Origin: Deltaproteobacteria bacterium
GTDB taxonomy: Bacteria > Desulfobacterota_B > Binatia > UBA9968
Reading direction: 5' to 3'
Assembly: GCA_005879255.1 (NCBI GenBank)
Contig: VBKY01000030.1
Span: 1 to 5,557, forward strand
Length of the DNA stretch: 5,557 nucleotides
Positions 1 to 5,557 of this stretch are shown in pieces. The notes under the pieces are model-generated. The model was not told the origin of the DNA. It ran no database searches and worked only from the letters and a program-made list of their open reading frames with translations. Each line of letters opens with the position of its first letter. Position 1 is the first letter of the stretch. Made by a program: the position numbers and the translations under genes.

Positions 1-1135
1 TAAACGGAAATTCATCGCCGGGGACGAAATGGCCTTCCAAAGCCGTTGCAAAACGGCCGGGCATGGCAAACTCGTAATTGGTGAACGTGCGGCGCGACGC
101 GGAAATGTGCGGCACAGCGCCGTCGAAAACGATTCTTCCTGCTTCATCCTGATTGAAGCCTTGGTAGATCAGGTCCTTCAGAAAACGTCCGCTCTGCGAC
201 GAGCCAAAGCCGATGGCCCAGCGCGGCGGCAGACCGGCTAAGGGATTGCCTTCGGTGGTGTTGTAGCGGAGATAGGAAATCAGGTCGCGCGTGGCGGCGA
301 AGCCGAGACCCATGACCGTTGGATCGCGCGCTTCATAGGTCACTTCGTAAACGAAGTTGGGCGAGAAACCCGCGGGCAGGCAAATATCCGTGGTGCTGGC
401 GGTCTGGGCTTTACCATCGGGGCATCGCGCAAACGACCATTGATCATTGGGAATCAGTTCGCGCTGCGCGTGAGTTCCCGCGCGACGACAGAGCCGAGCT
501 TTCGGCATACTTTCTTCGACTGCCGCATAAGGTTTTATGTCCAATGATTCGCGATCGAAGCTCAGCGGCACGGAAAAGTTTGGCTTCTGAAAAACGAATT
601 CCGAGGTAATTACCCATCTGATCGAACTGCCGTCCGGATTTTTCGCCACGGGAAAACTCCCGGTTAGCCGTCCGCCGGCCGGTGAAAGATCTCCCTGCCA
701 GCCGCTCCATACCAGTGTATAGCCCTGGCGCATCATGAAGCCATCGCCGGCGTGAGCGAGTGTCGTCGGATTGTTGCTGCGGATGGCGCCGTGGTTGACG
801 CGCAGAGCTTGATTGCCGCGATTCACGACATCGTAGAAAAGCGTCTGATTGCCTCGCTTCATGTCGAGCGGCTTAAGGATGAAAAAGTCCATCGAGTACT
901 CGACGCGGCCTCGCTCGTTTAGCGGCGCCTTTCGCAGATTTACGATGTTTTTGTTGTGGTGTTTCTTGGGATCGACTTCGCCGTAGGCCTTGCCGATCAG
1001 TTTCTCGTAGGCGCCGGTGACGCCGAATTCGTTTCCGCCAGCGAAGGGCTCGCGCTTCTCGACAACTATCTTGGTGATTTCCGCGGGCGAGGCTGTGGGA
1101 TATACAAGGAGGAGAACAAATAGAGCGAATAGCAT
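1..1135 (-). CDS. Exported alpha/beta-hydrolase-domain protein, 3' end cut by window edge
   Basis: The reading frame is open from the ATG at 1135 to the left edge, giving 378 codons with no stop; the C-terminal part lies outside. Residues 1-18 are a hydrophobic signal peptide (MLFALFVLLL...TASPA) with likely cleavage after Ala18, although its n-region lacks Lys or Arg. The start is supported by GGAGG five bases upstream. The body matches the large alpha/beta-hydrolase-domain family (Abhydrolase_10 type, usually about 600-700 residues): MRQGYTLVWSGWQGD near 135-149, FARCPDG near 236-242, GLGFAATRDLISYLRY near 276-291, and the nucleophile elbow GSSQSGRF at 311-318 with Ser313 as predicted nucleophile. 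Cys238 and Cys252 could form a disulfide in the periplasm. The catalytic His and acid would lie beyond the window. It is a paralogue of the gene just upstream, 28 bases away: 33 of the first 48 mature residues are identical by eye. Family members are assumed to be ester or amide hydrolases, but the substrate is unknown. Confidence 0.85.
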   Translation of the reverse strand, partial: MLFALFVLLLVYPTASPAEITKIVVEKREPFAGGNEFGVTGAYEKLIGKAYGEVDPKKHHNKNIVNLRKAPLNERGRVEYSMDFFILKPLDMKRGNQTLFYDVVNRGNQALRVNHGAIRSNNPTTLAHAGDGFMMRQGYTLVWSGWQGDLSPAGGRLTGSFPVAKNPDGSSIRWVITSEFVFQKPNFSVPLSFDRESLDIKPYAAVEESMPKARLCRRAGTHAQRELIPNDQWSFARCPDGKAQTASTTDICLPAGFSPNFVYEVTYEARDPTVMGLGFAATRDLISYLRYNTTEGNPLAGLPPRWAIGFGSSQSGRFLKDLIYQGFNQDEAGRIVFDGAVPHISASRRTFTNYEFAMPGRFATALEGHFVPGDEFPF

Positions 1136-1140
1136 ACGAA

Positions 1141-1145
1141 CCTCC
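1141..1145 (-). promoter_or_regulatory. Strong ribosome binding site of the exported hydrolase
   Basis: GGAGG on the minus strand lies five bases before the ATG at 1135, inside the 28-base gap after the upstream stop codon at 1164-1166. It fixes the start and supports the short signal peptide. No other ATG, GTG or TTG codon occurs in frame within the gap. Confidence 0.75.
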
Positions 1146-1163
1146 AGAGGGTTGAGGCGTGGT

Positions 1164-3149
1164 TTATGTTATCGGGCGGCGACTTGCTTCCGCGATCATG
1201 CGCTCGGCATCTTCAGGTAGCAAATATCTTTTTTCCACCAAGATTCTGGCGGCGCGGCTTACCTGGCTCACGTAATCCGCGCGATTCCTGTAGCGCTCTT
1301 CGATCGATGAACGTGGATCGCCGGTCTTGCGCCGTTTCGCTTTGGTCTCGGGAAACGGCACGAATGAGCCCAGCAGACCGGCCAATTCACCTTCCGCCAA
1401 ACCGCGCGGGCGCAAATTCCAGCCCGTGTACGTCGCGATCGGCACCTGAATCGCGGGCAAGCGAATTCCCGCAACGTCGTTGCCGTCACGGTCAACTTTC
1501 GGCACGAGGATTGTGTACTCGCCGCCGTTGGTTCGTGGCGGATGAAGATCCAACTTTCCGCGCAAAATCTTTGGTCCGTAGTCGAGCAAAAGTTGGCGAT
1601 TGTGTAACCCGGCGAAACGGACGCCGGGAATATTTGGAAAACGAATGCGGCGCGGACGCGGCTCAACCAGCGTTCCTTCTTTGACCGTTGGATACTGACT
1701 CGGCGGCGGTGCAATTCCCTTTGTCACCCATAAGTCCAGGGAGACCATCAGCGCGCGCAGCACATCACCGGCGGGCAACGGATTCACCTGAAACTGGCTG
1801 CCGTCTTTTTCCGGTTCCGAGCCGAAGGGGCTGTTGTGTTGCGCGCTGGCGATGACGTAGATGCGCACCTTTTCCGGCAGGGCAATGTCGTTGCCCTTGC
1901 CGTCGCTGTGTGCCAGACAGCCGCGCTTTTGCCAGTATTCGGTTGAAGTCTGGGTGTGGAAAACCAGCGGATCCGTCTTCGGCCGTTTCAGAATTCCATC
2001 GCGTCGTCCGGTCTGCGCGTCTTTGATAATGTTATAGGCATGCGGGAAGAGCTCGGGATCGAGTTGGTTGGTATGCTGTTGCGATGAAGTCACCGGCCGG
2101 GCGAATTCGTAGTTCAAATAAAGCCTGCCGCCGCCGGCGACGTGCGGCGCCATGGCGTCAAATACCTTTCTACGAGATTCGTCTTCGTTAAAGCCGTGAT
2201 AGACAAAGTCTCTGAGAAATCTGCCGCTCTGCGAGCGGCCCCAGGCGTAGGCGTGACTGATCCCCGTTGATTTCTTGCCGGGCGCCAGCGGATTTGGCCG
2301 GCCCGCGCGATCTTTAAGGTGGAAGCGCAAAAAGGAGATCAAATCGCGCACTACAGCAAACCCTAGACTCAAGACCAGGGGATTTTTTGCCGAATAGATG
2401 AATTCATAGATGTGTCCCGGTTTGAAGCCGGAGCGCAGATGGAGATCCTTGGCGCTCGGCTTAACCGTTTCCTTGCCGGTACGCGGATCTTTTACATACG
2501 TGGCGAATTCCCAGTCGGACGACGGCACTGGGATTCGGCGACCGTAAGATTTCTCGCGTACAGTGAGCGTCGTCTGCAACTTCACGCGTGTGGCGGCTTC
2601 GTAGCTTTTCACCCGCTCGTCGGCGCTAAGCGGTTGCGATTTGACCCCTCGCTCACCGACGACGATCTCGGTGCGGACCTTACTGACAATTGGTTTGCCG
2701 TTGTTTGTCGCAACTGGAACGTTCAGCGCCAGCCAATTTTTGACCGGCATTAAATCGCCCTGCCAGCCGCACCAAACGATGGTGTAGCCCTGACGCATGA
2801 GAAATCCATTGCCAGCGTCTTCGAGGGTGCTGGGATCATTGGATGCCGGCGCGTCGTTGAGAAAGCCGAGAATGCGCTTGCTGCCGCGATTGGGCGCATC
2901 GAAGAAGATTTTGCCGTTGCCGCGCGCCATGTCGAGCGGCTTCAAGATGCAAAAGTTGCCGGAATACTCGACGCGGCGGCGCTTGTTGCGCGGCGCTTTA
3001 TTCAAATTAACGATGACACGATTGAGTCGGTTTTTCGGATCGACTTCGCCGTAAATCTTGCCAACCAGTTTTTCATAGGCCCCGGTGACGGGAAATTCAT
3101 GGCCTTTGGCGAAGGGCTCTCTTCTTTGAATGACGAGGCGGGTGATCAT
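1164..3149 (-). CDS. Alpha/beta-hydrolase-domain protein without signal peptide
   Basis: A complete 661-residue member of the large alpha/beta-hydrolase-domain family (Abhydrolase_10 type). Landmarks in order: REPFAKGHEFPVTGAYEKL near residues 10-28, MRQGYTIVWCGWQGDL near 118-133, GLGF-equivalent SLGFAVVRDLISFLRF near 261-276, nucleophile elbow GRSQSGRF at 304-311 (Ser306), STEYW at 402-406 (Glu404, candidate acid), ASAQHNSPFG at 434-443 (His438, candidate catalytic His), and a typical tail ending RYLLPEDAERMIAEA. The likely role is hydrolysis of an ester or amide; the substrate is unknown. The ATG at 3149 aligns with the mature N-terminus of the downstream paralogue. An in-frame TAG at 3159-3161 rules out an N-terminal extension, so no export signal is encoded. 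No clear Shine-Dalgarno precedes the ATG. The two cysteines paired in the paralogue (CPDG and ICL motifs) are absent, which fits a cytoplasmic location. It sits 37 bases after the asparaginase gene. Confidence 0.9.
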   Translation of the reverse strand: MITRLVIQRREPFAKGHEFPVTGAYEKLVGKIYGEVDPKNRLNRVIVNLNKAPRNKRRRVEYSGNFCILKPLDMARGNGKIFFDAPNRGSKRILGFLNDAPASNDPSTLEDAGNGFLMRQGYTIVWCGWQGDLMPVKNWLALNVPVATNNGKPIVSKVRTEIVVGERGVKSQPLSADERVKSYEAATRVKLQTTLTVREKSYGRRIPVPSSDWEFATYVKDPRTGKETVKPSAKDLHLRSGFKPGHIYEFIYSAKNPLVLSLGFAVVRDLISFLRFHLKDRAGRPNPLAPGKKSTGISHAYAWGRSQSGRFLRDFVYHGFNEDESRRKVFDAMAPHVAGGGRLYLNYEFARPVTSSQQHTNQLDPELFPHAYNIIKDAQTGRRDGILKRPKTDPLVFHTQTSTEYWQKRGCLAHSDGKGNDIALPEKVRIYVIASAQHNSPFGSEPEKDGSQFQVNPLPAGDVLRALMVSLDLWVTKGIAPPPSQYPTVKEGTLVEPRPRRIRFPNIPGVRFAGLHNRQLLLDYGPKILRGKLDLHPPRTNGGEYTILVPKVDRDGNDVAGIRLPAIQVPIATYTGWNLRPRGLAEGELAGLLGSFVPFPETKAKRRKTGDPRSSIEERYRNRADYVSQVSRAARILVEKRYLLPEDAERMIAEASRRPIT

Positions 3150-3164
3150 TGGCGGCGACTACAA

Positions 3165-3185
3165 AATCGCTGCTATGCAGCAATC
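3165..3185 (-). promoter_or_regulatory. Intergenic RNA hairpin, possible weak terminator or processing site
   Basis: On the minus strand the 37-base gap holds GAUUGCUGC-AUA-GCAGCGAUU, a nine-pair stem including two G-U pairs with a three-base loop, followed by UUG. It starts just after the tandem TGA TGA stop of the asparaginase frame (3184-3189) and ends 15 bases before the next ATG. The U-tract is short, so strong intrinsic termination is doubtful; partial termination, mRNA end protection or control of the following start are alternatives. Assignment rests only on base pairing read by eye. Confidence 0.3.
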
Positions 3186-3186
3186 A

Positions 3187-4127
3187 TCAATATTCGTTGA
3201 ACATCCTTTGCAGCTCGCGCGGGTCGTTGGTTTTCGTCAAACCGAGCATGAGCAGAATGCGCGCTTTGTGCGGCACGAGACTATCGCCCTGAACAAAGGG
3301 GTCGTTCCAGTCGACCGGAATCCGCCCTTGGCCGCCCCGATTGGAGAGAACGACGGGAATTCCCGATGCGGCGATTTTTTCTATTCCCGCAAGCTGATCC
3401 GCCGACGGGCGACCGTTGTAGGCGTAGCCGCTGATCACCAGCCCCCGGGCGCCGGCCGCAACGCAGGCTTGTGCCGCGTCGTCGTCGCCGACGTAAGCCG
3501 CGATCACGTCGACCCGCGGCAGCTCGCGAATTTCGCGCATGTCGAACTCGGAGTGGAACGTGTGGCGGCGGATCGGCGCGTAAAAGAAACTGACTTGATC
3601 GTCTTCGATATGTCCGAGGATGCCTCGTCCGAGAGAATGAAAGCCGCCCGGACGCTGATTGGTCTTGGTGACTTCGCGCGCGCAGTGAATTTCTTCATGC
3701 AGGGTGACCAAGACGCCCTTGCCGCGAGCCTCCGGGCAAAGCGTCAAACGAATTGCGTCGAGCATATTGCGGTCGCCGTCATTGCCGACTTCGTCGTGCT
3801 TGCGCTGCGATGCGACGACCACGACAGGCTTTTCGGTGCGGACGACGAGATGCAGGAAGTAAGCGGTTTCCTCGGTGGTAAAGGTACCGTGGGTGACGAT
3901 GATGCCGTCGACTCGCGCGTCTTCGGCGGCGGCGTTCGCCATGCGCGCGATGTCTCCCAATGCGCCAAGCGAAGCGCCCCGCTTCTTACCCGAGTCGCTT
4001 CGCTGACTTCGAAATCCGCCATAGCGCGCGCCTGGGGGATGTCTTTGAGCACTTCATCGATGCTAATGAGGCCGTGCCCGGTATTGGCGATGGTGCCGCC
4101 GGTGGAGATGATTTTGATGAGCGGCAT
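3187..4127 (-). pseudogene. Asparaginase-family amidohydrolase, interrupted by a one-base frameshift
   Basis: An L-asparaginase/glutaminase-fold amidohydrolase split over two frames. The first frame (4127 to about 3957) encodes the start and IISTGGTIA, with Thr12 matching the catalytic Thr of E. coli AnsB, through to SGALRLAHW (Trp57). The second frame (about 3956 to the TGA at 3187-3189) continues GDIARMAN..., VTHGTFTTEET (Thr82), NDGDRNMLDA and EVTKTN (Lys155). The Thr82-Lys155 spacing of 73 equals Thr89-Lys162 of AnsB. Adding one base in the GGG run at 3956-3958 yields a continuous 313-residue protein, close to the usual 320-330. The first frame would otherwise run on to a stop at 3744. 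A TTG at 3960 could start the second frame but would lose Thr12. AGGAG five bases before the ATG supports the start. Asp90 of the classical enzymes is Phe83 here, so the substrate may not be asparagine. The cause may be a real mutation or an assembly error. Family assignment is firm; substrate and integrity are not. Confidence 0.85.
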
Positions 4128-4132
4128 GATAT

Positions 4133-4137
4133 CTCCT
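4133..4137 (-). promoter_or_regulatory. Ribosome binding site of the asparaginase-family gene
   Basis: AGGAG on the minus strand is five bases before the ATG at 4127 and fills most of the 11-base gap after the upstream TAA at 4139-4141. It supports the start that keeps the catalytic TGGTIA motif close to the N-terminus. Confidence 0.7.
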
Positions 4138-4138
4138 G

Positions 4139-5092
4139 TTAAGTTGTCAGCGTGCTTGGATGAAACATTTCTTCGGGCTCGAACCTGCGCGTCGTCAAGC
4201 CTTGATGGTGGCAGTACTCGAGCAGCTTGTTTACCTCAGGTCTCGTTTTCTGAAATCCCCACAGGTATGGATCTTGACCCGCAACAGCTTGTTCTTCTTC
4301 CCACAAAGCGCGGTACCAGAGCGCGGTCTGGTGCACGCGTTGCCACTCGAGCCATTCGTAGCATTTTCTTTTCGACTCCTGCCAGGCATTGTACATGCTC
4401 ATGGCGACCCAGGGATCTTTCTCCAAGACCGATGTTTTTATCAAGAGCGTGTGCATAATCGGGAAAAATCCCGTACGCCGGAAATAATCACGTTCCAGCT
4501 CGGGGTAGTTTGGAAACAAAAAATCGATTTCGGGGTGAACGCTCGGCGCCCAGGTCCCTGTCGTAATGGCCGCGTCGATCGTCCCGGCGGCGAGGAGATC
4601 GAATTGTTTTCGCTCTCTTCGAACGATCTCTATTTTCAACCACGCGGGCGGCTTCCACTCGCCAACGCCTGATACGCGGTCGGCTGTCCATTTCACAGAT
4701 TTCGGATCGAGACCGTACTCGTCTTCCAGTAGTCCCCGCGCCCATACCGCGGTTGTCGTCAGCCAGTTTTGCACCCCGATGCGCTTGCCATTCAGATCGG
4801 CAGGCGACCGGATCTCGGCGCGCTCATTAACGTAAATATAAGAATGGCGAAACATCCGTTTGACGAAAATCGGAATTGCCGTGTAGCCGAGCGTCTTGTA
4901 GTGCAGATCGGCGATGTACGTACCGGTGTAAAATTCCGCGGCATCAAATTCCTTGCCATCGATCTTGGTATGCCGTCCCGGACTCGTGTTGACGTGAACT
5001 TCCAGATCTATGCCTTCCGGTTTCACCGTGCCGTCGATCAAGGCTCGGGCGCGGTCATAAGGGCCGCACGTCATGGATAATTTCAAAGACAT
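4139..5092 (-). CDS. 4,5-dihydroxyphthalate decarboxylase-like protein (solute-binding-protein fold)
   Basis: A 317-residue protein resembling the family annotated as 4,5-dihydroxyphthalate decarboxylase (Pht5-like), which is related to NMT1/THI5-type solute-binding proteins. Visible landmarks: KLSMTCGPYDRARALIDG at 4-21, KPEGIDLEV at 24-32, EFDAAEFYTGTYIADL at 48-63, IPIFVKRMFRHSYIYVN at 73-89, ADLNGKRIGVQNW at 98-110, LLAAGTIDAAITTGTWAP at 166-183, and FFPIMHTLLIKTSVLEKDPWVAMSMYNA starting at 209. No signal peptide is present, unlike true periplasmic binding proteins, so a cytoplasmic enzyme is plausible. The start at 5092 was preferred to the ATG at 5140 because it matches where family members begin and lies one base after the preceding stop codon (TAA C ATG). 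No clear Shine-Dalgarno precedes it, which suggests translational coupling. Whether it decarboxylates phthalate derivatives is inferred from the family name only; many homologues are uncharacterised. Confidence 0.8.
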   Translation of the reverse strand: MSLKLSMTCGPYDRARALIDGTVKPEGIDLEVHVNTSPGRHTKIDGKEFDAAEFYTGTYIADLHYKTLGYTAIPIFVKRMFRHSYIYVNERAEIRSPADLNGKRIGVQNWLTTTAVWARGLLEDEYGLDPKSVKWTADRVSGVGEWKPPAWLKIEIVRRERKQFDLLAAGTIDAAITTGTWAPSVHPEIDFLFPNYPELERDYFRRTGFFPIMHTLLIKTSVLEKDPWVAMSMYNAWQESKRKCYEWLEWQRVHQTALWYRALWEEEQAVAGQDPYLWGFQKTRPEVNKLLEYCHHQGLTTRRFEPEEMFHPSTLTT

Positions 5093-5093
5093 G

Positions 5094-5557
5094 TTAGTTG
5101 AGTTTAAAAACTCGGTTGAACTCTTTGCCGAGCTGCTCATACTCTTCGGAACTTACATGCATGGTAAAAGCCTTCGCTCCCTTGAGGAGAGGATTCCTTG
5201 GGCCAATGCCGACTCGTCCCGGACTTCTGCCTTTGTCCTGGAGCAATTTCTGACCTTCGGCTGAAAGCATGAAGTCGATAAACAATTTCGCCGCGTTGGG
5301 GCGCGGCGCGTTTTTGAGGAGCGAGATTTTGTTAGGATCGCCGCCCACGAGCGGGTTCGGCGCGATCCACTGCAGCGGCGCGCCTTTCTCGGCGTATTCA
5401 TCGACCCTATGCTGGTAGAGCGACACCGCCACGGGAAATTCACCCGCCGACACGAGCTCGCTGATCAATGTGTAGCCCTTGCGGAAATTTACCTGTTGCT
5501 CTGCGAGCCGCCGCCAGAATTCCAATCCTTTGTCTTTCCCTCTGGCTTTCATCAAGG
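5094..5557 (-). CDS. Extracellular solute-binding protein (ABC transporter), C-terminal part
   Basis: The frame is open from the right edge to a TAA at 5094-5096, giving 153 complete C-terminal codons; the N-terminus and any signal peptide lie outside. The segment resembles the second lobe of Fe(3+)/putrescine-type periplasmic binding proteins (SBP_bac_6/8/11 groups): GLEFWRRLAEQQ, then GYTLISELVSAGEFPVAVSL, a WIAPNPLVGGDPNKISLLKN stretch, and the characteristic PNAAKLFIDFMLSAEGQKLL helix region before the tail VFKLN. It would deliver a ligand to an ABC permease, which is not in the window. The ligand cannot be told from this half: the residues that would mark iron binding are not identifiable here. 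It is the first visible gene of the apparent operon and its stop is separated from the next start by one base. Confidence 0.8.
   Translation of the reverse strand, partial: LMKARGKDKGLEFWRRLAEQQVNFRKGYTLISELVSAGEFPVAVSLYQHRVDEYAEKGAPLQWIAPNPLVGGDPNKISLLKNAPRPNAAKLFIDFMLSAEGQKLLQDKGRSPGRVGIGPRNPLLKGAKAFTMHVSSEEYEQLGKEFNRVFKLN

Noticed and set aside
444..710. An 88-codon minus-strand frame inside the exported hydrolase gene, which could suggest a frameshift there
   Set aside because: The hydrolase frame stays open from 1135 to the left edge and aligns with its paralogue on both sides of this stretch, so no frameshift is needed.
1166..1684. Plus-strand and alternative minus-strand open frames over the 3' part of the 661-residue hydrolase gene
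   Set aside because: They are low-complexity, Arg- and Ser-rich translations without family similarity, opposite or out of frame with a well-supported coding region.
3958..3960. TTG at 3960 as the true start of a shorter 257-residue asparaginase-like protein
   Set aside because: This product would lack the TGGTIA catalytic Thr. The upstream frame has a good ribosome binding site and clear N-terminal asparaginase motifs that join seamlessly when one base is added.
3130..4458. A 442-codon open frame on the plus strand, longer than the asparaginase gene it overlaps
   Set aside because: It runs antisense across the whole asparaginase gene, the end of the decarboxylase-like gene and the start of a hydrolase gene. 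It shows no recognisable domain, and the opposite strand carries clear family motifs in both asparaginase frames. It is a high-GC shadow.
5100..5113. Inverted repeat GAGTTT-TT-AAACTC near the end of the binding-protein gene
   Set aside because: It lies within codons, is AT-rich, allows at most five pairs with a four-base loop, and lacks a U-tract, so neither a terminator nor an operator is supported.
5093..5140. Alternative start at 5140 for the decarboxylase-like gene, adding 16 residues
   Set aside because: The extra residues (MSSSAKSSTEF...) are only an out-of-frame reading of the end of the binding-protein gene, and homologues begin at the KLS...YDRARALIDG segment.

Overview
The window is a single block of tightly packed genes, all read on the minus strand. 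No intergenic gap is longer than about 37 bases, and there is no RNA gene, mobile element or CRISPR array. In the direction of transcription (right to left) the order is: the C-terminal half of an extracellular solute-binding protein (cut by the right edge); a 4,5-dihydroxyphthalate-decarboxylase-like protein of the solute-binding-protein fold; an asparaginase-family amidohydrolase broken by a one-base frameshift; a complete 661-residue alpha/beta-hydrolase-domain protein; and a second, paralogous alpha/beta-hydrolase-domain protein with a signal peptide (cut by the left edge). Gaps of 1, 11, 37 and 28 bases suggest one operon.

The organism looks like an uncultivated, probably soil-dwelling bacterium of moderately high GC. 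The combination of iron/polyamine-type solute-binding protein, Pht5-like protein and large alpha/beta-hydrolase-domain proteins is familiar from Proteobacteria and from Desulfobacterota-, Binatota- or Rokubacteria-like metagenome bins. This is recollection of general trends, not a database result, and the phylum is not resolved.

Functionally the set reads as a catabolic or scavenging cassette: a periplasmic binding protein, two ester/amide hydrolase candidates (one exported, one apparently cytoplasmic), an amidohydrolase of the asparaginase fold with a non-canonical active site, and a decarboxylase-like protein. The substrate cannot be read from the sequence.

The points most worth attention are the asparaginase frameshift, which can be placed at a GGG run directly after a conserved Trp codon; the Asp-to-Phe change in the asparaginase HGT motif; and the tandem hydrolase pair, in which one copy has lost both the signal peptide and the paired cysteines of the other.
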